Counted from the stretch's first letter, positions 7,669 through 17,060 are shown. The stretch: 34,408 bases of DNA from Phycisphaeraceae bacterium (GCA_002716625.1 PBAS01000043.1:1-34408), one strand, 5' to 3'. Numbers and translations: made by a program. The notes: a model not told the origin generated them from the letters alone.

Positions 7669-8505
7669 TCATTTCCACTGCCATCGACTTGGGCTGATTC
7701 CTTCCGAATCACTACGCATATCTGCCGGTGTGTTACCGCCATTGTATAGTTCGACGCGTTGATTTCTATCTTGCATTACTTTGCGGACGGCATCTGAAAC
7801 TTTGGCCAGCTTATCCGGGTCCCATGGTTCGACTTTGTCGCATGGCCCAGACCATGTTGGACGGTAGGCTAAGCCCAGCATCTCACGGTTTCGGTTACCC
7901 TGATTGGGGTAGTTGCCATGGAAAACATTTTGATTAATCAATACGGCTGAGCCTGCCTTGCAGGTGACCATTACCTGTTCGGGGTGTTCCCTGTACCGCA
8001 GGTAGGGATTGGCATCATTATGGAAACTCAAGTGTGACCGAGGGATCACACGAAATGGCGCAGTGTCAGCCGTTAAATCCTGAAGGTAATAGAGTACACG
8101 GACCAATCTTGGGCAGCTTTGTTCAGCCCCGAATATTTTAGAGCCCCAGGGTTGACCATCGCAGTGTAAGTTGATGGCCGGGCACCCTGGTTCGGAACAT
8201 GCATAGTCATAGGTCATCAAAATAGGATCACAGCCAAAAATTCGATGGAGAAAGGTGACCATTGGTGCGTGTGCGATCAACTCGGTAATGGCCCCACCCG
8301 CCCACTGGATATCATTGAAGCATTGCTTCTTGTCGGTGTAGTCTGTGCCCCTTGTTTCAATCTTGGTTAATTCGATCCGTAGACGTGCCATGTGATCCGG
8401 ATTCAGCAGATCCGGAATGACAGCATAACCCTCGACCTCTAAGTGCTCGATTTGTTGGCCTAGTGCCAGTGTGGCCCAGTCCGTGTTCACAGGATTGACA
8501 ATCAT
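7669..8505 (-). CDS. Phytanoyl-CoA dioxygenase (PhyH) family protein, last gene of the operon
   Basis: Predicted Fe(II)/2-oxoglutarate-dependent oxygenase of the PhyH family, 278 residues. The iron-binding facial triad is visible as H114-C-D116 (NLHCDGQPWG) and the distal H196 (NVFHGNYPN). R207 in NREMLGLAYRP is placed to bind 2-oxoglutarate. The N-terminal half has the typical GYAVIPDLLNPDHMARLR segment. The frame is open to 8700 but overlaps the M81 gene. The ATG at 8505 has AGGAAG just upstream, so I choose it. It starts 22 bp after the M81 gene stop, as the fourth gene of the operon that begins at 12034. PhyH enzymes hydroxylate many small molecules; the substrate here is unknown. It is clearly different in sequence from the PhyH gene at 11228. 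Confidence 0.87.
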   Translation of the reverse strand: MIVNPVNTDWATLALGQQIEHLEVEGYAVIPDLLNPDHMARLRIELTKIETRGTDYTDKKQCFNDIQWAGGAITELIAHAPMVTFLHRIFGCDPILMTYDYACSEPGCPAINLHCDGQPWGSKIFGAEQSCPRLVRVLYYLQDLTADTAPFRVIPRSHLSFHNDANPYLRYREHPEQVMVTCKAGSAVLINQNVFHGNYPNQGNRNREMLGLAYRPTWSGPCDKVEPWDPDKLAKVSDAVRKVMQDRNQRVELYNGGNTPADMRSDSEGISPSRWQWK

Positions 8506-8527
8506 GCGCTTCCTATTCGAATGGTTT

Positions 8528-10009
8528 CTAACGTGGGCTCCATGAGACGTCTGGGTCCAAGGGATACATGGGCCGAGGGATTCGAGTGTAATCTTCGGGT
8601 ACAGGTATTTGTGGATCGAATCCTGGGCTATCCACCATGAGAATCCTTTCTGCCACGTCCTTGTAAGTTTCAAGCGGGTTAAGCCCTTCCTTGACCACAA
8701 TAAACTTCTTCTTCTGTGGGTCGATGCCCAGGTCTTCTAGGAATGTTGGACCACCAAACTTGCCAGCCCGTTCGATCAGTATGATCTGCACGCCCCGACC
8801 TGAAACAACGGCTATTTTACCAACGGCGGTCTCGTATCCGGCGTGTATTTCCGTGTGCCCACTGACATCCCGGTTCAAAGTTCTGACTACCCCTTCGAAT
8901 TCCAGTGGTGGGTTGTTCTTCTTGCAAATATTCCCTCCTATCGTCACCTGAACGGTTTGACCAACTCCTGCTTGCGTTGCAGTGGCCGCCGCTTCAGGGT
9001 CTACCACGCCAACGACGACAGAATTCACAATGCTATTTTCATAGAGATATCGTGCTGTCGAGACGACATCGCCTGATGCGCCGCCAAGGGTACAGTCAGC
9101 CAGTTCATTTAAAACGTATGGTCCACCTCCATGCTCATTGCCAATGTGTACCGCTTCAGCCGGTGTATACATTGGAAAACGAAACTGGTCTCGCAGGCTC
9201 CACATCTTCTCTGAAAGCTGCCTGGCGAGCTTATCCGCCCCTGCCTGGTCATTCCTTGTATAAACCATGACACTGGTCCCTTGGGCCGATGTGTCTGCCC
9301 ATGGGTAGCCTACAAAGAATGAACTGGTCACCACGTTGGTTTGACGGTCGATTGCCTCAAGTTCGGCGCGTAGTGCATGAATCGGTTCACTTCTATTCTC
9401 AGCGGGGGTCATCATGGGCAATTTGATGAACGATCTTCGGATTGTGTAAGGAGTCTTGATCAAGTTCACAAGGTGGCGTGCTGTCATTTGTCCAACTTTG
9501 TATTGATCCACATGGGGATGCGTCCGATACCCGACAGCCAGATCCATGGACGACATCATTTTTTCTGTGATGTTGCCATGATGATCCAGCGAGCAGGCAA
9601 GGCGTTCAACACCTTGTGTCGTGATTTCCCGCCGAATCGCCTCCAGCAAGTCACCTTCCGGATCATCCAGGTCCTCCACGGTCATGGATCCGTGCAGTGC
9701 CAAAAGTACGCCGTCTAGGCCGTCAAGTTGGTCTGTAAGTTGCGATATCAGATCTCGCTTGATCTGGTCATAGGTCGCCCTTGTCACTGTGGGTGAAGGC
9801 AACGCTAATGCGCCTAATATGGACAATACGTTTACACCATGTTCGTCCAGCTCATCCAGCATGCCGCCGACTTCCGAACGTGTACCGCGATGAGCTGTGA
9901 GGAAATCATTCCCGAACAAATATTGTGTGTTACGAAAGTTGTCGAGTGTTGTACGCCCCGGAGTGAACGTATTGGATTCGTGCATGATTGCACCGAGAGC
10001 AATCTTCAA
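8528..10009 (-). CDS. M81 family (MlrC-like) metallopeptidase-type protein
   Basis: A 493-residue protein of the M81/DUF1485 family with its MlrC C-terminal domain. The family is named after MlrC, which cleaves the linear tetrapeptide in microcystin degradation, but most members have unknown substrates. Conserved segments include the N-terminal H10-E11 (IMHESNTF), ALHGSM at 105-110, D142-HHGN and RTHPHVD at 162-168. These supply likely zinc ligands. The second half contains GGASGDVVSTARYL and the end-domain stretch GRGVQIILIERAGKFGGPTFLEDLGID, which is standard for the family. It begins 10 bp after the aminotransferase stop and ends 22 bp before the second PhyH gene, so the operon link is strong. 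Here it may hydrolyse an amide or peptide-like small molecule rather than protein. Confidence 0.88.
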   Translation of the reverse strand: MKIALGAIMHESNTFTPGRTTLDNFRNTQYLFGNDFLTAHRGTRSEVGGMLDELDEHGVNVLSILGALALPSPTVTRATYDQIKRDLISQLTDQLDGLDGVLLALHGSMTVEDLDDPEGDLLEAIRREITTQGVERLACSLDHHGNITEKMMSSMDLAVGYRTHPHVDQYKVGQMTARHLVNLIKTPYTIRRSFIKLPMMTPAENRSEPIHALRAELEAIDRQTNVVTSSFFVGYPWADTSAQGTSVMVYTRNDQAGADKLARQLSEKMWSLRDQFRFPMYTPAEAVHIGNEHGGGPYVLNELADCTLGGASGDVVSTARYLYENSIVNSVVVGVVDPEAAATATQAGVGQTVQVTIGGNICKKNNPPLEFEGVVRTLNRDVSGHTEIHAGYETAVGKIAVVSGRGVQIILIERAGKFGGPTFLEDLGIDPQKKKFIVVKEGLNPLETYKDVAERILMVDSPGFDPQIPVPEDYTRIPRPMYPLDPDVSWSPR

Positions 10010-10019
10010 TGGTTACTCC

Positions 10020-11186
10020 CTATAGGACATTTTTGTGATTGATCACCTTTCTGACAGCGTCAGCAATTAGTGTGATCTGGTCTTCGTTGGCGAGTAATGC
10101 ATTATGGGAAATCCAAACTGAACGATCTTCCAGCATCTGTGAGACTGGAAAATGTCCTCTGGTGACATCCTTTTTCTTGAGGCATTCAAGAGAATGTAGG
10201 GCGGGGTATTCATCTTCCACTGGCACACCTTCAGCTCGTAATGTGTTTTTGAAACTGTCCCGATCAATATCATCTTCCAGGATGAAAGTGAAAAGATAAT
10301 AACCATGTCGGCCAAGGTTGGCGGTGCGTACTTGTGGCCGGACACCATTGATTTCGCTTAATAAATTGTTGAGTAGGGCGCCACCACGCTCACGCTTTTC
10401 CGCCAGTGCTTCAAACCGATCCAGTTGAGCAAGGAGAAGTCCTGCCTGCAACTCCGTCATCCGATAATTGGTTCCGCACCGATAGTGGTTGTAGTCGACC
10501 TCACAACCATGTCGGCCTGCGTTATAAATGGACTTCATTAGCGTGAAAAGTCTGGTGGAATTAGTGACAACCGTACCGCCTTCACCCGCGCATAATGTCT
10601 TACTTGATTGATGGCTAAAGGTTCCCACAGAACCCCAGTTGCCAACATATTGTCCATTAAGGTGGGCACCATGGGCGTGGGCACAATCCTCTATCACCAG
10701 GAGACCATACCGTTCTGCAATTGTCATGATGGCCTCCATGTCACAGGGCAGGCCACCAAAATGAACGGGGATAATTGCACGTGTTCTATTGGTAATGGCG
10801 TTAATGATGCATTCGGGGTCAATGTTGAAAGTATTTCGATCCACATCGACAAGAACTGGCTTCATTCCTCTACGAATCGGCGCAACGGCCGTAGCCATGA
10901 ATGTATAGTCAGGGACCAGAACTTCATCGCCCGCCCGAAGATCCAGGACTTCTAAGGCGAGGTCGATTGCTATGGAACCATTGCACACTGGCAGTGCATA
11001 CTTGGCGTGCTGTAAATCAGCGAATCGGTTGGCATATTCAGTCAGCAGGGGCCCCTCGACACCCCAGACACCGCTGCGGACAGCCTGTTCAACGCGGTTG
11101 ATCTCTTCGTCATTCCAAATGGGCCACTTAGGGAATTCCTTGGTGATCATCGGCTTTCCAGATTGCACAGCCAATGCCTGATTCAT
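10020..11186 (-). CDS. DegT/DnrJ/EryC1/StrS family aminotransferase
   Basis: PLP-dependent sugar- or cyclitol-type aminotransferase, 388 residues. The catalytic lysine is K196 in FSHQSSKTLCAGEGG. D167 in VIEDCAHAHGA binds the PLP ring nitrogen, and the N-terminal substrate region reads VCNGSIAIDLALEVLDLRAGDEV with the standard VPDYTFMATA. The C-terminal NYRMTELQAGLLLAQLDR is also typical. The frame opens at a TTG at 11231, but the ATG at 11186 has GGAG 9 nt upstream and gives the usual N-terminus. It lies 41 bp after the first PhyH gene and 10 bp before the M81 gene. Family members add an amino group to keto-sugars or inosose-like rings using glutamate or glutamine. No nucleotide-sugar genes lie in the operon, so a free sugar or cyclitol is plausible (inference). 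Confidence 0.9.
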   Translation of the reverse strand: MNQALAVQSGKPMITKEFPKWPIWNDEEINRVEQAVRSGVWGVEGPLLTEYANRFADLQHAKYALPVCNGSIAIDLALEVLDLRAGDEVLVPDYTFMATAVAPIRRGMKPVLVDVDRNTFNIDPECIINAITNRTRAIIPVHFGGLPCDMEAIMTIAERYGLLVIEDCAHAHGAHLNGQYVGNWGSVGTFSHQSSKTLCAGEGGTVVTNSTRLFTLMKSIYNAGRHGCEVDYNHYRCGTNYRMTELQAGLLLAQLDRFEALAEKRERGGALLNNLLSEINGVRPQVRTANLGRHGYYLFTFILEDDIDRDSFKNTLRAEGVPVEDEYPALHSLECLKKKDVTRGHFPVSQMLEDRSVWISHNALLANEDQITLIADAVRKVINHKNVL

Positions 11187-11227
11187 AGGGTATCTCCAAC
11201 TTTCATGTCGATTCGCATCTACGAACC

Positions 11228-12034
11228 TCAATTCAATGGCAGATCAGCCTCATATGCTTCAACTTCAGGAAAACGAGTTTTCCCACGGACTAAACGCCCT
11301 AATCGTGGCGCACCGTCATTGTAGACCTCCACTGCATCTGCATCTGCATACCGTGCAAACATGATGCGGCGATCGCGATTCTCAGACAGGTTGCCTTCGG
11401 ACTTATGCAGCATGTGGCAGTGGAAGAACAGGCACTCACCAGCCTTCATGGGCATGGACACGCCTAAACTGTCGTCAATATCCAGAGTCACAACAAACTC
11501 CCTTTTAGCCTTTTGGTCCCGATCGGTTGGTTTTGCCTGCCCCTGCTTGTGGCTGCCAGGTACCAGCCAAAGGCAGCCGTTTTCCTCACTTGCATCATCT
11601 AGGGCGGTTAAGGTGGATATGGCGTTATAGGGATCCAGTTCGCCGTAGGCATTGTCCTGATGCCAGTCAAACGGTTGTGTGTTTCCTCGCATTTTAAAGG
11701 TTAGCTGAGCTGTGGCTGCCTTGATATTTGGACCAATGACCTGTTGTGCAATATCAACAGGTGGTCCGCTAAAGTAGTAACGACGCACTGTAGCGGACAA
11801 ATGATGGATGTCTGATAGCAGGGAATTTTGCAACCAGGTCCTCTTGGGATCAAATTGCTGCTTTTGCTGGTGCCATGCCTTCATCACTTCATCGATCATC
11901 TGTTGGAGTCCCCTATCGGTCAGCGTTCTGCCAACATTGAGATATCCCTGCTCGCGATACATGTTCATCTGCTCATCAGTCAACTCAATGCGGTTAAACA
12001 GCTCAGCATATTTTTGTGTTGTATCGGTACTCAT
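11228..12034 (-). CDS. Phytanoyl-CoA dioxygenase (PhyH) family protein, first gene of the operon
   Basis: Predicted Fe(II)/2-oxoglutarate oxygenase, 268 residues. The facial triad is H125-Q-D127 (FDWHQDNAYG) and H210 in HMLHKSEGN. The 2-oxoglutarate-binding arginine is probably R222 or R223 in RDRRIMFARYA. NGCLWLVPGSHKQG is the family's conserved beta-strand segment. The start was moved to the ATG at 12034, which has GGAG 8 nt upstream, instead of the longest frame at 12154, whose first 40 residues are P/T/R-rich and unlike the family. It heads the minus-strand operon and lies downstream of a plausible promoter at 12162-12189. Similar PhyH proteins act on small polar metabolites such as ectoine and phosphonates. 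Nothing in the sequence identifies the substrate here. Confidence 0.87.
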   Translation of the reverse strand: MSTDTTQKYAELFNRIELTDEQMNMYREQGYLNVGRTLTDRGLQQMIDEVMKAWHQQKQQFDPKRTWLQNSLLSDIHHLSATVRRYYFSGPPVDIAQQVIGPNIKAATAQLTFKMRGNTQPFDWHQDNAYGELDPYNAISTLTALDDASEENGCLWLVPGSHKQGQAKPTDRDQKAKREFVVTLDIDDSLGVSMPMKAGECLFFHCHMLHKSEGNLSENRDRRIMFARYADADAVEVYNDGAPRLGRLVRGKTRFPEVEAYEADLPLN

Positions 12035-12161
12035 TTTGCCAGCTCCGGTAGGTCTGTGAAGTTCAGGTCTCCTAGTAACCTTCAGATGGACTTCCGCAGA
12101 GGCATTTTCGATTCCTGATGGTGGGGGAGTCAGGGGTTGGAGGCGTAGGTCCATTAAATAT

Positions 12162-12189
12162 ATTATGGCTTGGGATGGATTCTAGGCAA
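12162..12189 (-). promoter_or_regulatory. Candidate promoter of the PhyH-DegT-M81-PhyH operon
   Basis: Reading the minus strand, TTGCCT (12189-12184) is followed after 16 bp by CATAAT (12167-12162), 5 of 6 to the -10 consensus. Transcription would start near 12155 and leave a leader of about 120 nt before the first PhyH gene. It is the best sigma-70-like match in the 240-bp gap between the sulfatase stop and the operon. Planctomycete promoter consensus is not well defined, so confidence is low. Confidence 0.33.
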
Positions 12190-12274
12190 TACCAACCATT
12201 TTCGGCATTTGGTCTTGAGATAGAAATTGACGCCAGATATCTCAATTAATTCATGAGTATCCATGGAGCCATTC

Positions 12275-15200
12275 TCATGGTTCATGAGAGCAAAAAGATG
12301 TTGACCGTCGCCGCCCCAAGTACATTAGGGATCCTACAAACAAGCAAAGAGTTGTTGGTTCAGGTATCAACTGGCTCATCGATTCAACTGGAAATGCCCC
12401 GTAAAATGACAAGCTGAAGCCAGGATCCCAGTTGGCACCAAGGAGCCCAAGGTCTGCTGTGTCTGTCATTCCGTCTAGATTGAAGTCTGCTTTAAGCCAG
12501 CTGCGATTTTCGAGGTTAAAGTTAGCCCCGAGGATGCCAAGATCAGTGATATCTACAAAGCCATCCAAATTTGCATCACCGGGTGGGGTTGCGGTTATTG
12601 TGACGCCTGTATGACCATCGAAATTGAAAATTGGGACAAGCATTAAGTCCTCTGTCACAAACATTCCATCTACGGAATCGAATGTGCCCGTAAGTGTGCC
12701 TGCAGTGATAATCCTGAATCGCTCACCTTTTTCTGGTTTATAACCATTGAGTCTTGTGAGTTGCAGTGTTCCGCCGAGCGTGACATTTCCACTCACGATA
12801 AGCCGATCTACATTGGTGGACAGGTCAGAACCATCCAATTCAATTTGAACCTTCCCGTCGGTATCCTGGGTAAAGTTTCCATTTATGGAAAGTTGTCCGA
12901 TTGAATTTCCGGGCATTACATTGCCAGCATGGTTGACCATGTTGGCATTCAGAATTCCATTGCCTGTTACACCACCCTGGTCACCAATATGCAGTGTATG
13001 ACTGTCCATTGGCGACTCGTGTTTTCCGGTAATAACGGTTCCTGCCGAAAGGGTAACTGTGCCACCATCATGTACATTGAGCCATCGATCAATTTTTAGT
13101 GTACCGGAACTGACGGTTATGAATCCGTTCTCTTGGACCACAACACCATTGTCCACGGTTACTGCAGTATCATTACGGAGGTTAAGTTCTGCATGACCGC
13201 CGCCACCGCCAATCGTTAGTGTGGAAATTTCATGGTCTATGGTGGGGCCGAGGACGATTACATTAGAATCAGAACCGATAATCACAGCTGACTGTTCGCC
13301 GGGATGATCTGACCAGTTTTCTGAGTTATCCCACGAACCAGATGCGGAACTATTCCACGTGGAAACGGGTGTTGCTGTCTGATTCTGTAGCGACGCGCGG
13401 GTCAGAATTCGAAGTTCATCGAGACCAGTTGAACTAACGGTCAGATTGGCGGTGATTGATTTACTATCAACACCAATCGTAATCGAATCAGAGTTTTCTC
13501 CCCACAAGGTTTGGCGGTCATCAGGATCTGTGCCGAAGTCTGGATCGCCAAAACTCAGGTAGTCACTGGCGGCCAACTGCCTATTTGATGCAATCACGCC
13601 CAGGATTTCCTGGTTAAATCGGACAGTTATTTGTGCCGTTCTCAGTGTGTTGTTGGTGTCAAAGTGGATTAGAAAACTATCGACAACAGTACCCGCGCTA
13701 AGTACCTGGCCACCAAGTTGATCAATGTTGCTTGCGTTCCAAGTCATGGGTGTGCCGGTAGCATCGATATCCAGGTCATCCGTGAGCGTTGCGAGTTGCC
13801 GCTCGACAAACACATAGGGTCTAGAGGATTCAATTTCACCTTCTTGCATGTTGGGCGCGCTAAACTCATCAAATGCGTTCCCGCCAGATCGAAATGTTGT
13901 TTTATATATCGACCCACCGTCGACTTCCGTGATACCGGTGGAATAGTCGTTTCCGTCCTTGCTGTTTTCAATATTGACAATCCAATTATCTAGTTCTGAA
14001 TGCATCGAGGTGATTCGTGGGGCATGAATGGGCTCATTGATGAGGTTGTGCTCTTCACCAGGATCATTAAGCAAATCAAATAGTTGCCATGTCTCGCCAT
14101 TGTTGATCGTGATGAGTTTGTACTGATTGCCTACGATTGATTTTCGGCGGGTATATCGGAATTTAACGGCATTGTGATTGTCATCACCATTTTCGAAAAT
14201 GGGGACCATGGTTTCACCATCGAGTGGGCGATCATCCGGCATGTCCACACCCCAAAGATTCAAGAGGGTGGGCAGGACATCACTGCTTGTGGCAATTGAA
14301 TCGGTTGATCCTGGGGCAATATGACCGTCCCACTGCACCACGGTTGGTACACGGACACCACCTTCATATAACTCGGACTTGCCACCTTTAAACGGCCCAT
14401 TGTCGGCATAGGGAAGCAGTCCACCATTGTCTGAAGAAAAGATAATGACCGTGTCCTCGGAAATGCCAAGATCATCAATCTGCTGCCTTAACCTGCCAAC
14501 TGCTGTATCCATCTGGGTTACGACCGTGTAATAGTCACGCTTTGGTCGATTGGAAATATTGGGATAAAGGTTGTTATTTGGAGCAGAAACAATGGGAACA
14601 TGCGGAATAGTAAACCAGATGGTCGTGAAGAAATGTTTGTTGTTGGTCGAGGCATGTGTGATAAATTCGATCGCCTCATCCATTATAATATCTGAGGTGT
14701 AGCGGTTTTCAACGGCAGAATTTGGAACTCGATCTGTGTTAGAAGTCCAGAATGCTGCATCTTGGGGTGGGAATTGGGATTGATGTAGGTTGTTGTAGGG
14801 ATCATAGGTAGGCATCCAGTTTTCACTGGCAAAAGCAACATCGTATCCGTGGTTCCAGGGGGCGGAATATTTCGCATGGTTGCCGGGTTTGCCAAGACGC
14901 ATATCGTTAGCGGTCTTGGTCACCGCCCCGACGTGCCATTTGCCAAAGTGTCCAGTGGCATAACCTTGGGTTTTTGCAAGTTCGGGAATAGTGATGTCCC
15001 GGTTGGCGAGTTTGGAATCATTAGGTACCTCAATGCCAGTGCGGATACCGTTGCGACCGGTCAACATGCTGGCACGTGCTGGACTACACACGGGTTGGGC
15101 GTAAAAGCGATTAAACCGTAGCCCCTGGTTGGCCATGGCGTCGAGGCTTGGTGTTTGGATGGTCGTGTTGCCGTTAAAACCAACGTCACCCCAGCCAAGG

Positions 15201-15325
15201 TCATCCGCCACTAGAAAAACGATGTTTGGTCGCTCGGTTGGGTTGGCAATAACGACCGGTGGTGGTACTACCAGAATGGATGTTGCTATCAATATGCTAT
15301 AGATAATAAGTGGGCTACAGTTCAT
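12275..15325 (-). CDS. Secreted sulfatase with beta-helix-like region, dockerin repeats and PEP-CTERM anchor
   Basis: A 1016-residue multidomain protein. Residues 1-28 are a signal peptide. Residues about 33-450 form a type I sulfatase: metal-binding D41-D42 in LVADDLGWGD, formylglycine motif C80-S-P-A-R, the HFGKWHVG segment, and FSSDNGG. C80 requires a formylglycine-generating enzyme. After about residue 660 come SGSWDNSENWSD and strand repeats with the autotransporter-associated/PEP-CTERM pattern (GNGILNANMVNHAGNVMPGNS). A dockerin type I pair follows at 916-966, with two Ca-binding loops (DANLDGFVDITD, DFNLDGMTDTAD). The end is a PEP-CTERM signal: PEP at 988-990, a hydrophobic stretch, then GRRR. 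It should be exported and held at the surface to desulfate polysaccharide, likely an algal glycan. No glycoside hydrolase lies next to it. Confidence 0.93.
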   Translation of the reverse strand: MNCSPLIIYSILIATSILVVPPPVVIANPTERPNIVFLVADDLGWGDVGFNGNTTIQTPSLDAMANQGLRFNRFYAQPVCSPARASMLTGRNGIRTGIEVPNDSKLANRDITIPELAKTQGYATGHFGKWHVGAVTKTANDMRLGKPGNHAKYSAPWNHGYDVAFASENWMPTYDPYNNLHQSQFPPQDAAFWTSNTDRVPNSAVENRYTSDIIMDEAIEFITHASTNNKHFFTTIWFTIPHVPIVSAPNNNLYPNISNRPKRDYYTVVTQMDTAVGRLRQQIDDLGISEDTVIIFSSDNGGLLPYADNGPFKGGKSELYEGGVRVPTVVQWDGHIAPGSTDSIATSSDVLPTLLNLWGVDMPDDRPLDGETMVPIFENGDDNHNAVKFRYTRRKSIVGNQYKLITINNGETWQLFDLLNDPGEEHNLINEPIHAPRITSMHSELDNWIVNIENSKDGNDYSTGITEVDGGSIYKTTFRSGGNAFDEFSAPNMQEGEIESSRPYVFVERQLATLTDDLDIDATGTPMTWNASNIDQLGGQVLSAGTVVDSFLIHFDTNNTLRTAQITVRFNQEILGVIASNRQLAASDYLSFGDPDFGTDPDDRQTLWGENSDSITIGVDSKSITANLTVSSTGLDELRILTRASLQNQTATPVSTWNSSASGSWDNSENWSDHPGEQSAVIIGSDSNVIVLGPTIDHEISTLTIGGGGGHAELNLRNDTAVTVDNGVVVQENGFITVSSGTLKIDRWLNVHDGGTVTLSAGTVITGKHESPMDSHTLHIGDQGGVTGNGILNANMVNHAGNVMPGNSIGQLSINGNFTQDTDGKVQIELDGSDLSTNVDRLIVSGNVTLGGTLQLTRLNGYKPEKGERFRIITAGTLTGTFDSVDGMFVTEDLMLVPIFNFDGHTGVTITATPPGDANLDGFVDITDLGILGANFNLENRSWLKADFNLDGMTDTADLGLLGANWDPGFSLSFYGAFPVESMSQLIPEPTTLCLFVGSLMYLGRRRSTSFCSHEP

Positions 15326-15641
15326 TTCGTCAATTTGATCGCCAGCTTTTCACCTACGTTGTATGGAAAATGTGCACTACCCCTCGCAGCCAACCCCCCA
15401 GCACTGTTAATAAAATTATACCACTGCTCTCTTAATAAAAGGACCTTTTTTCTTACTGCACAAATGAGAATATTACTGGCTGCAACATCGTTACATGTTG
15501 CCCAGTTTGACAAGGACCATAACGGATTTCCGCATTTCAAATACGGTGGTCGTGGCCCAATAATCAACATGACGGGTCAGAGATTGCCAAGCTCTCACGA
15601 CGAGGGGCAGTTACTTGGGTGGTAATACATGATGCTGAGAA
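15326..15641. other. Gap upstream of the sulfatase
   Basis: These 316 bp separate the sulfatase start from the glyA stop, both on the minus strand. The half nearest the sulfatase is AT-rich and holds the candidate promoter described at 15415-15423. Short frames here (for example 15335-15625 on the plus strand) have no recognisable product and no convincing ribosome-binding site. I see no glyA terminator with a T-tract. Confidence 0.5.
15415..15423 (-). promoter_or_regulatory. Extended -10 promoter upstream of the sulfatase
   Basis: On the minus strand the sequence TGG-TATAAT is a perfect extended -10 (TGn plus consensus TATAAT). No TTGACA-like -35 is present 16-18 bp upstream, which is acceptable for extended -10 promoters. 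Transcription would begin near 15408, about 83 nt before the sulfatase ATG at 15325. Confidence 0.45.
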
Positions 15642-16925
15642 TCAATATGCCAGTGGAAACTGAGCACAGAGAGATTTCACCTGATCATTGACCTCCGCGA
15701 TGGCATCGACATGACCGCCGCTATTGATCACCCGATCCAATAATCCCGCTACATGACGGATTTGTGGTTCCTTGAAGCCCCGCGTGGTCAACGCCGGGGT
15801 TCCAAGTCGCAGACCGCTGGTGACGAAGGGGGAACGGCTGTCACGAGGCACCGTGTTTTTGTTAGCGATGATGCCGGCAGATTCGAGCCAGGTTGAAACC
15901 GTATGCCCGGAAAGCTCCTGATCCGTATGCCGCAGGTCGAGCAACATGACATGGTTATCTGTGCCATTTGAAACTATGTGATAGCCACGGGCCATCAAAT
16001 CCTCGGCGAGTACGATGGCGTTGGTTACAATTTGACGGCAATATTCGTTGAATGCAGGCTGTAGAGCCTCACCAAAGGCAACGGCCTTGCCGGCGATCGC
16101 ATGCATGAGAGGGCCACCTTGATTGCCGGGAAAAACGGCTTTATCAATCTGGGTGGCCAACTTCTCATCATTGGTCAGGATCATTCCACCGCGGGGGCCG
16201 CGGAGAGTCTTATGCGTCGTGGTGGTCACCACGTGGCAATGCGGGAAGGGTGATGGATGCACGCCAGTAGCAACCAGGCCGGCAATATGAGCGATATCCG
16301 CTAGTAGCAAAGCACCGCATTCATCAGCCACTGATCGAAACTGGGCAAAGTCAATAATTCGCGAGTGAACTGAATATCCGCACATAATGAGCTTTGGTCG
16401 GTGTTCTAGGCAGACCCGACGCAGTGCGTCAAAGTCAATGTGTCCATAGTTAGGTTGTGACTCATCATAGATCAGCGGGTAAGGGACAGGTTTGAACCAC
16501 TTGCCCGATAGATTCACCGGGGAGCCATGGGTCAAGTGCCCGCCATCTGATAACTCGATACTCGCAAATACATCACCAGGTTCTAAAAGAGCAAAGAAAA
16601 CCGCAAGATTTGCATTAGCACCAGAGTGGGATTGAACGTTTGCGTAATTGCAGCCAAATAGCTTTCGGGCACGCCCAATCGCAAGGGCTTCAATCTCATC
16701 GTAGTTTCCGCATCCACTGTAGTATCGCTTGCCAGGGTAACCCTCACAATACTTATTCGTCAGACAACTACCTACGGCCTCCAAGACAGCTGGCGACACA
16801 TGATTTTCACTGGCGATCAGTTCGAGCGTGTTTTCCTGACGCTGCTGTTCAGCGCCAATGAGCTTGGCGATCTCCGCATCGGTTTCTGATAGATAAGACA
16901 AGTTTTTTAGTGCTGCTTGAACCAC
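15642..16925 (-). CDS. glyA: Serine hydroxymethyltransferase
   Basis: Cytoplasmic PLP enzyme that converts serine and tetrahydrofolate to glycine and methylene-tetrahydrofolate, the main one-carbon source. The 427-residue length is normal. The PLP lysine is K239 in [15 protein letters not shown]210 and H213 lie in [12 protein letters not shown]. The N-terminal [21 protein letters not shown] and [16 protein letters not shown] are diagnostic. The GTG at 16925 has GGAG 8 nt upstream and gives the family N-terminus. It stands alone on the minus strand: 135 bp separate it from the PQQ-propeller gene upstream and 316 bp from the sulfatase downstream. Nothing in the sequence is unusual. Confidence 0.97.
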   Translation of the reverse strand: MVQAALKNLSYLSETDAEIAKLIGAEQQRQENTLELIASENHVSPAVLEAVGSCLTNKYCEGYPGKRYYSGCGNYDEIEALAIGRARKLFGCNYANVQSHSGANANLAVFFALLEPGDVFASIELSDGGHLTHGSPVNLSGKWFKPVPYPLIYDESQPNYGHIDFDALRRVCLEHRPKLIMCGYSVHSRIIDFAQFRSVADECGALLLADIAHIAGLVATGVHPSPFPHCHVVTTTTHKTLRGPRGGMILTNDEKLATQIDKAVFPGNQGGPLMHAIAGKAVAFGEALQPAFNEYCRQIVTNAIVLAEDLMARGYHIVSNGTDNHVMLLDLRHTDQELSGHTVSTWLESAGIIANKNTVPRDSRSPFVTSGLRLGTPALTTRGFKEPQIRHVAGLLDRVINSGGHVDAIAEVNDQVKSLCAQFPLAY

Positions 16926-17060
16926 GTTTTTAGCTCCATGAATGGATCCAGGTCACGACAGATATTCTTGCCGATAACTATTTAATCGATCATAAAGAGG
17001 GGCTTCTTGAACCGCAATTGACCGTGATGTGAAATTACAGCGGTTTTGAATCATGTCAAT

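Noticed and set aside
12035..12154. N-terminal extension of the first PhyH protein
   Set aside because: The 40 residues are P/T/R-rich; the ATG at 12034 has a better ribosome-binding site and family start.
12274..12288. CTCATG-GTT-CATGAG inverted repeat over the sulfatase stop codon as a terminator
   Set aside because: There is no T-tract, and the stem is short and partly within the coding region.
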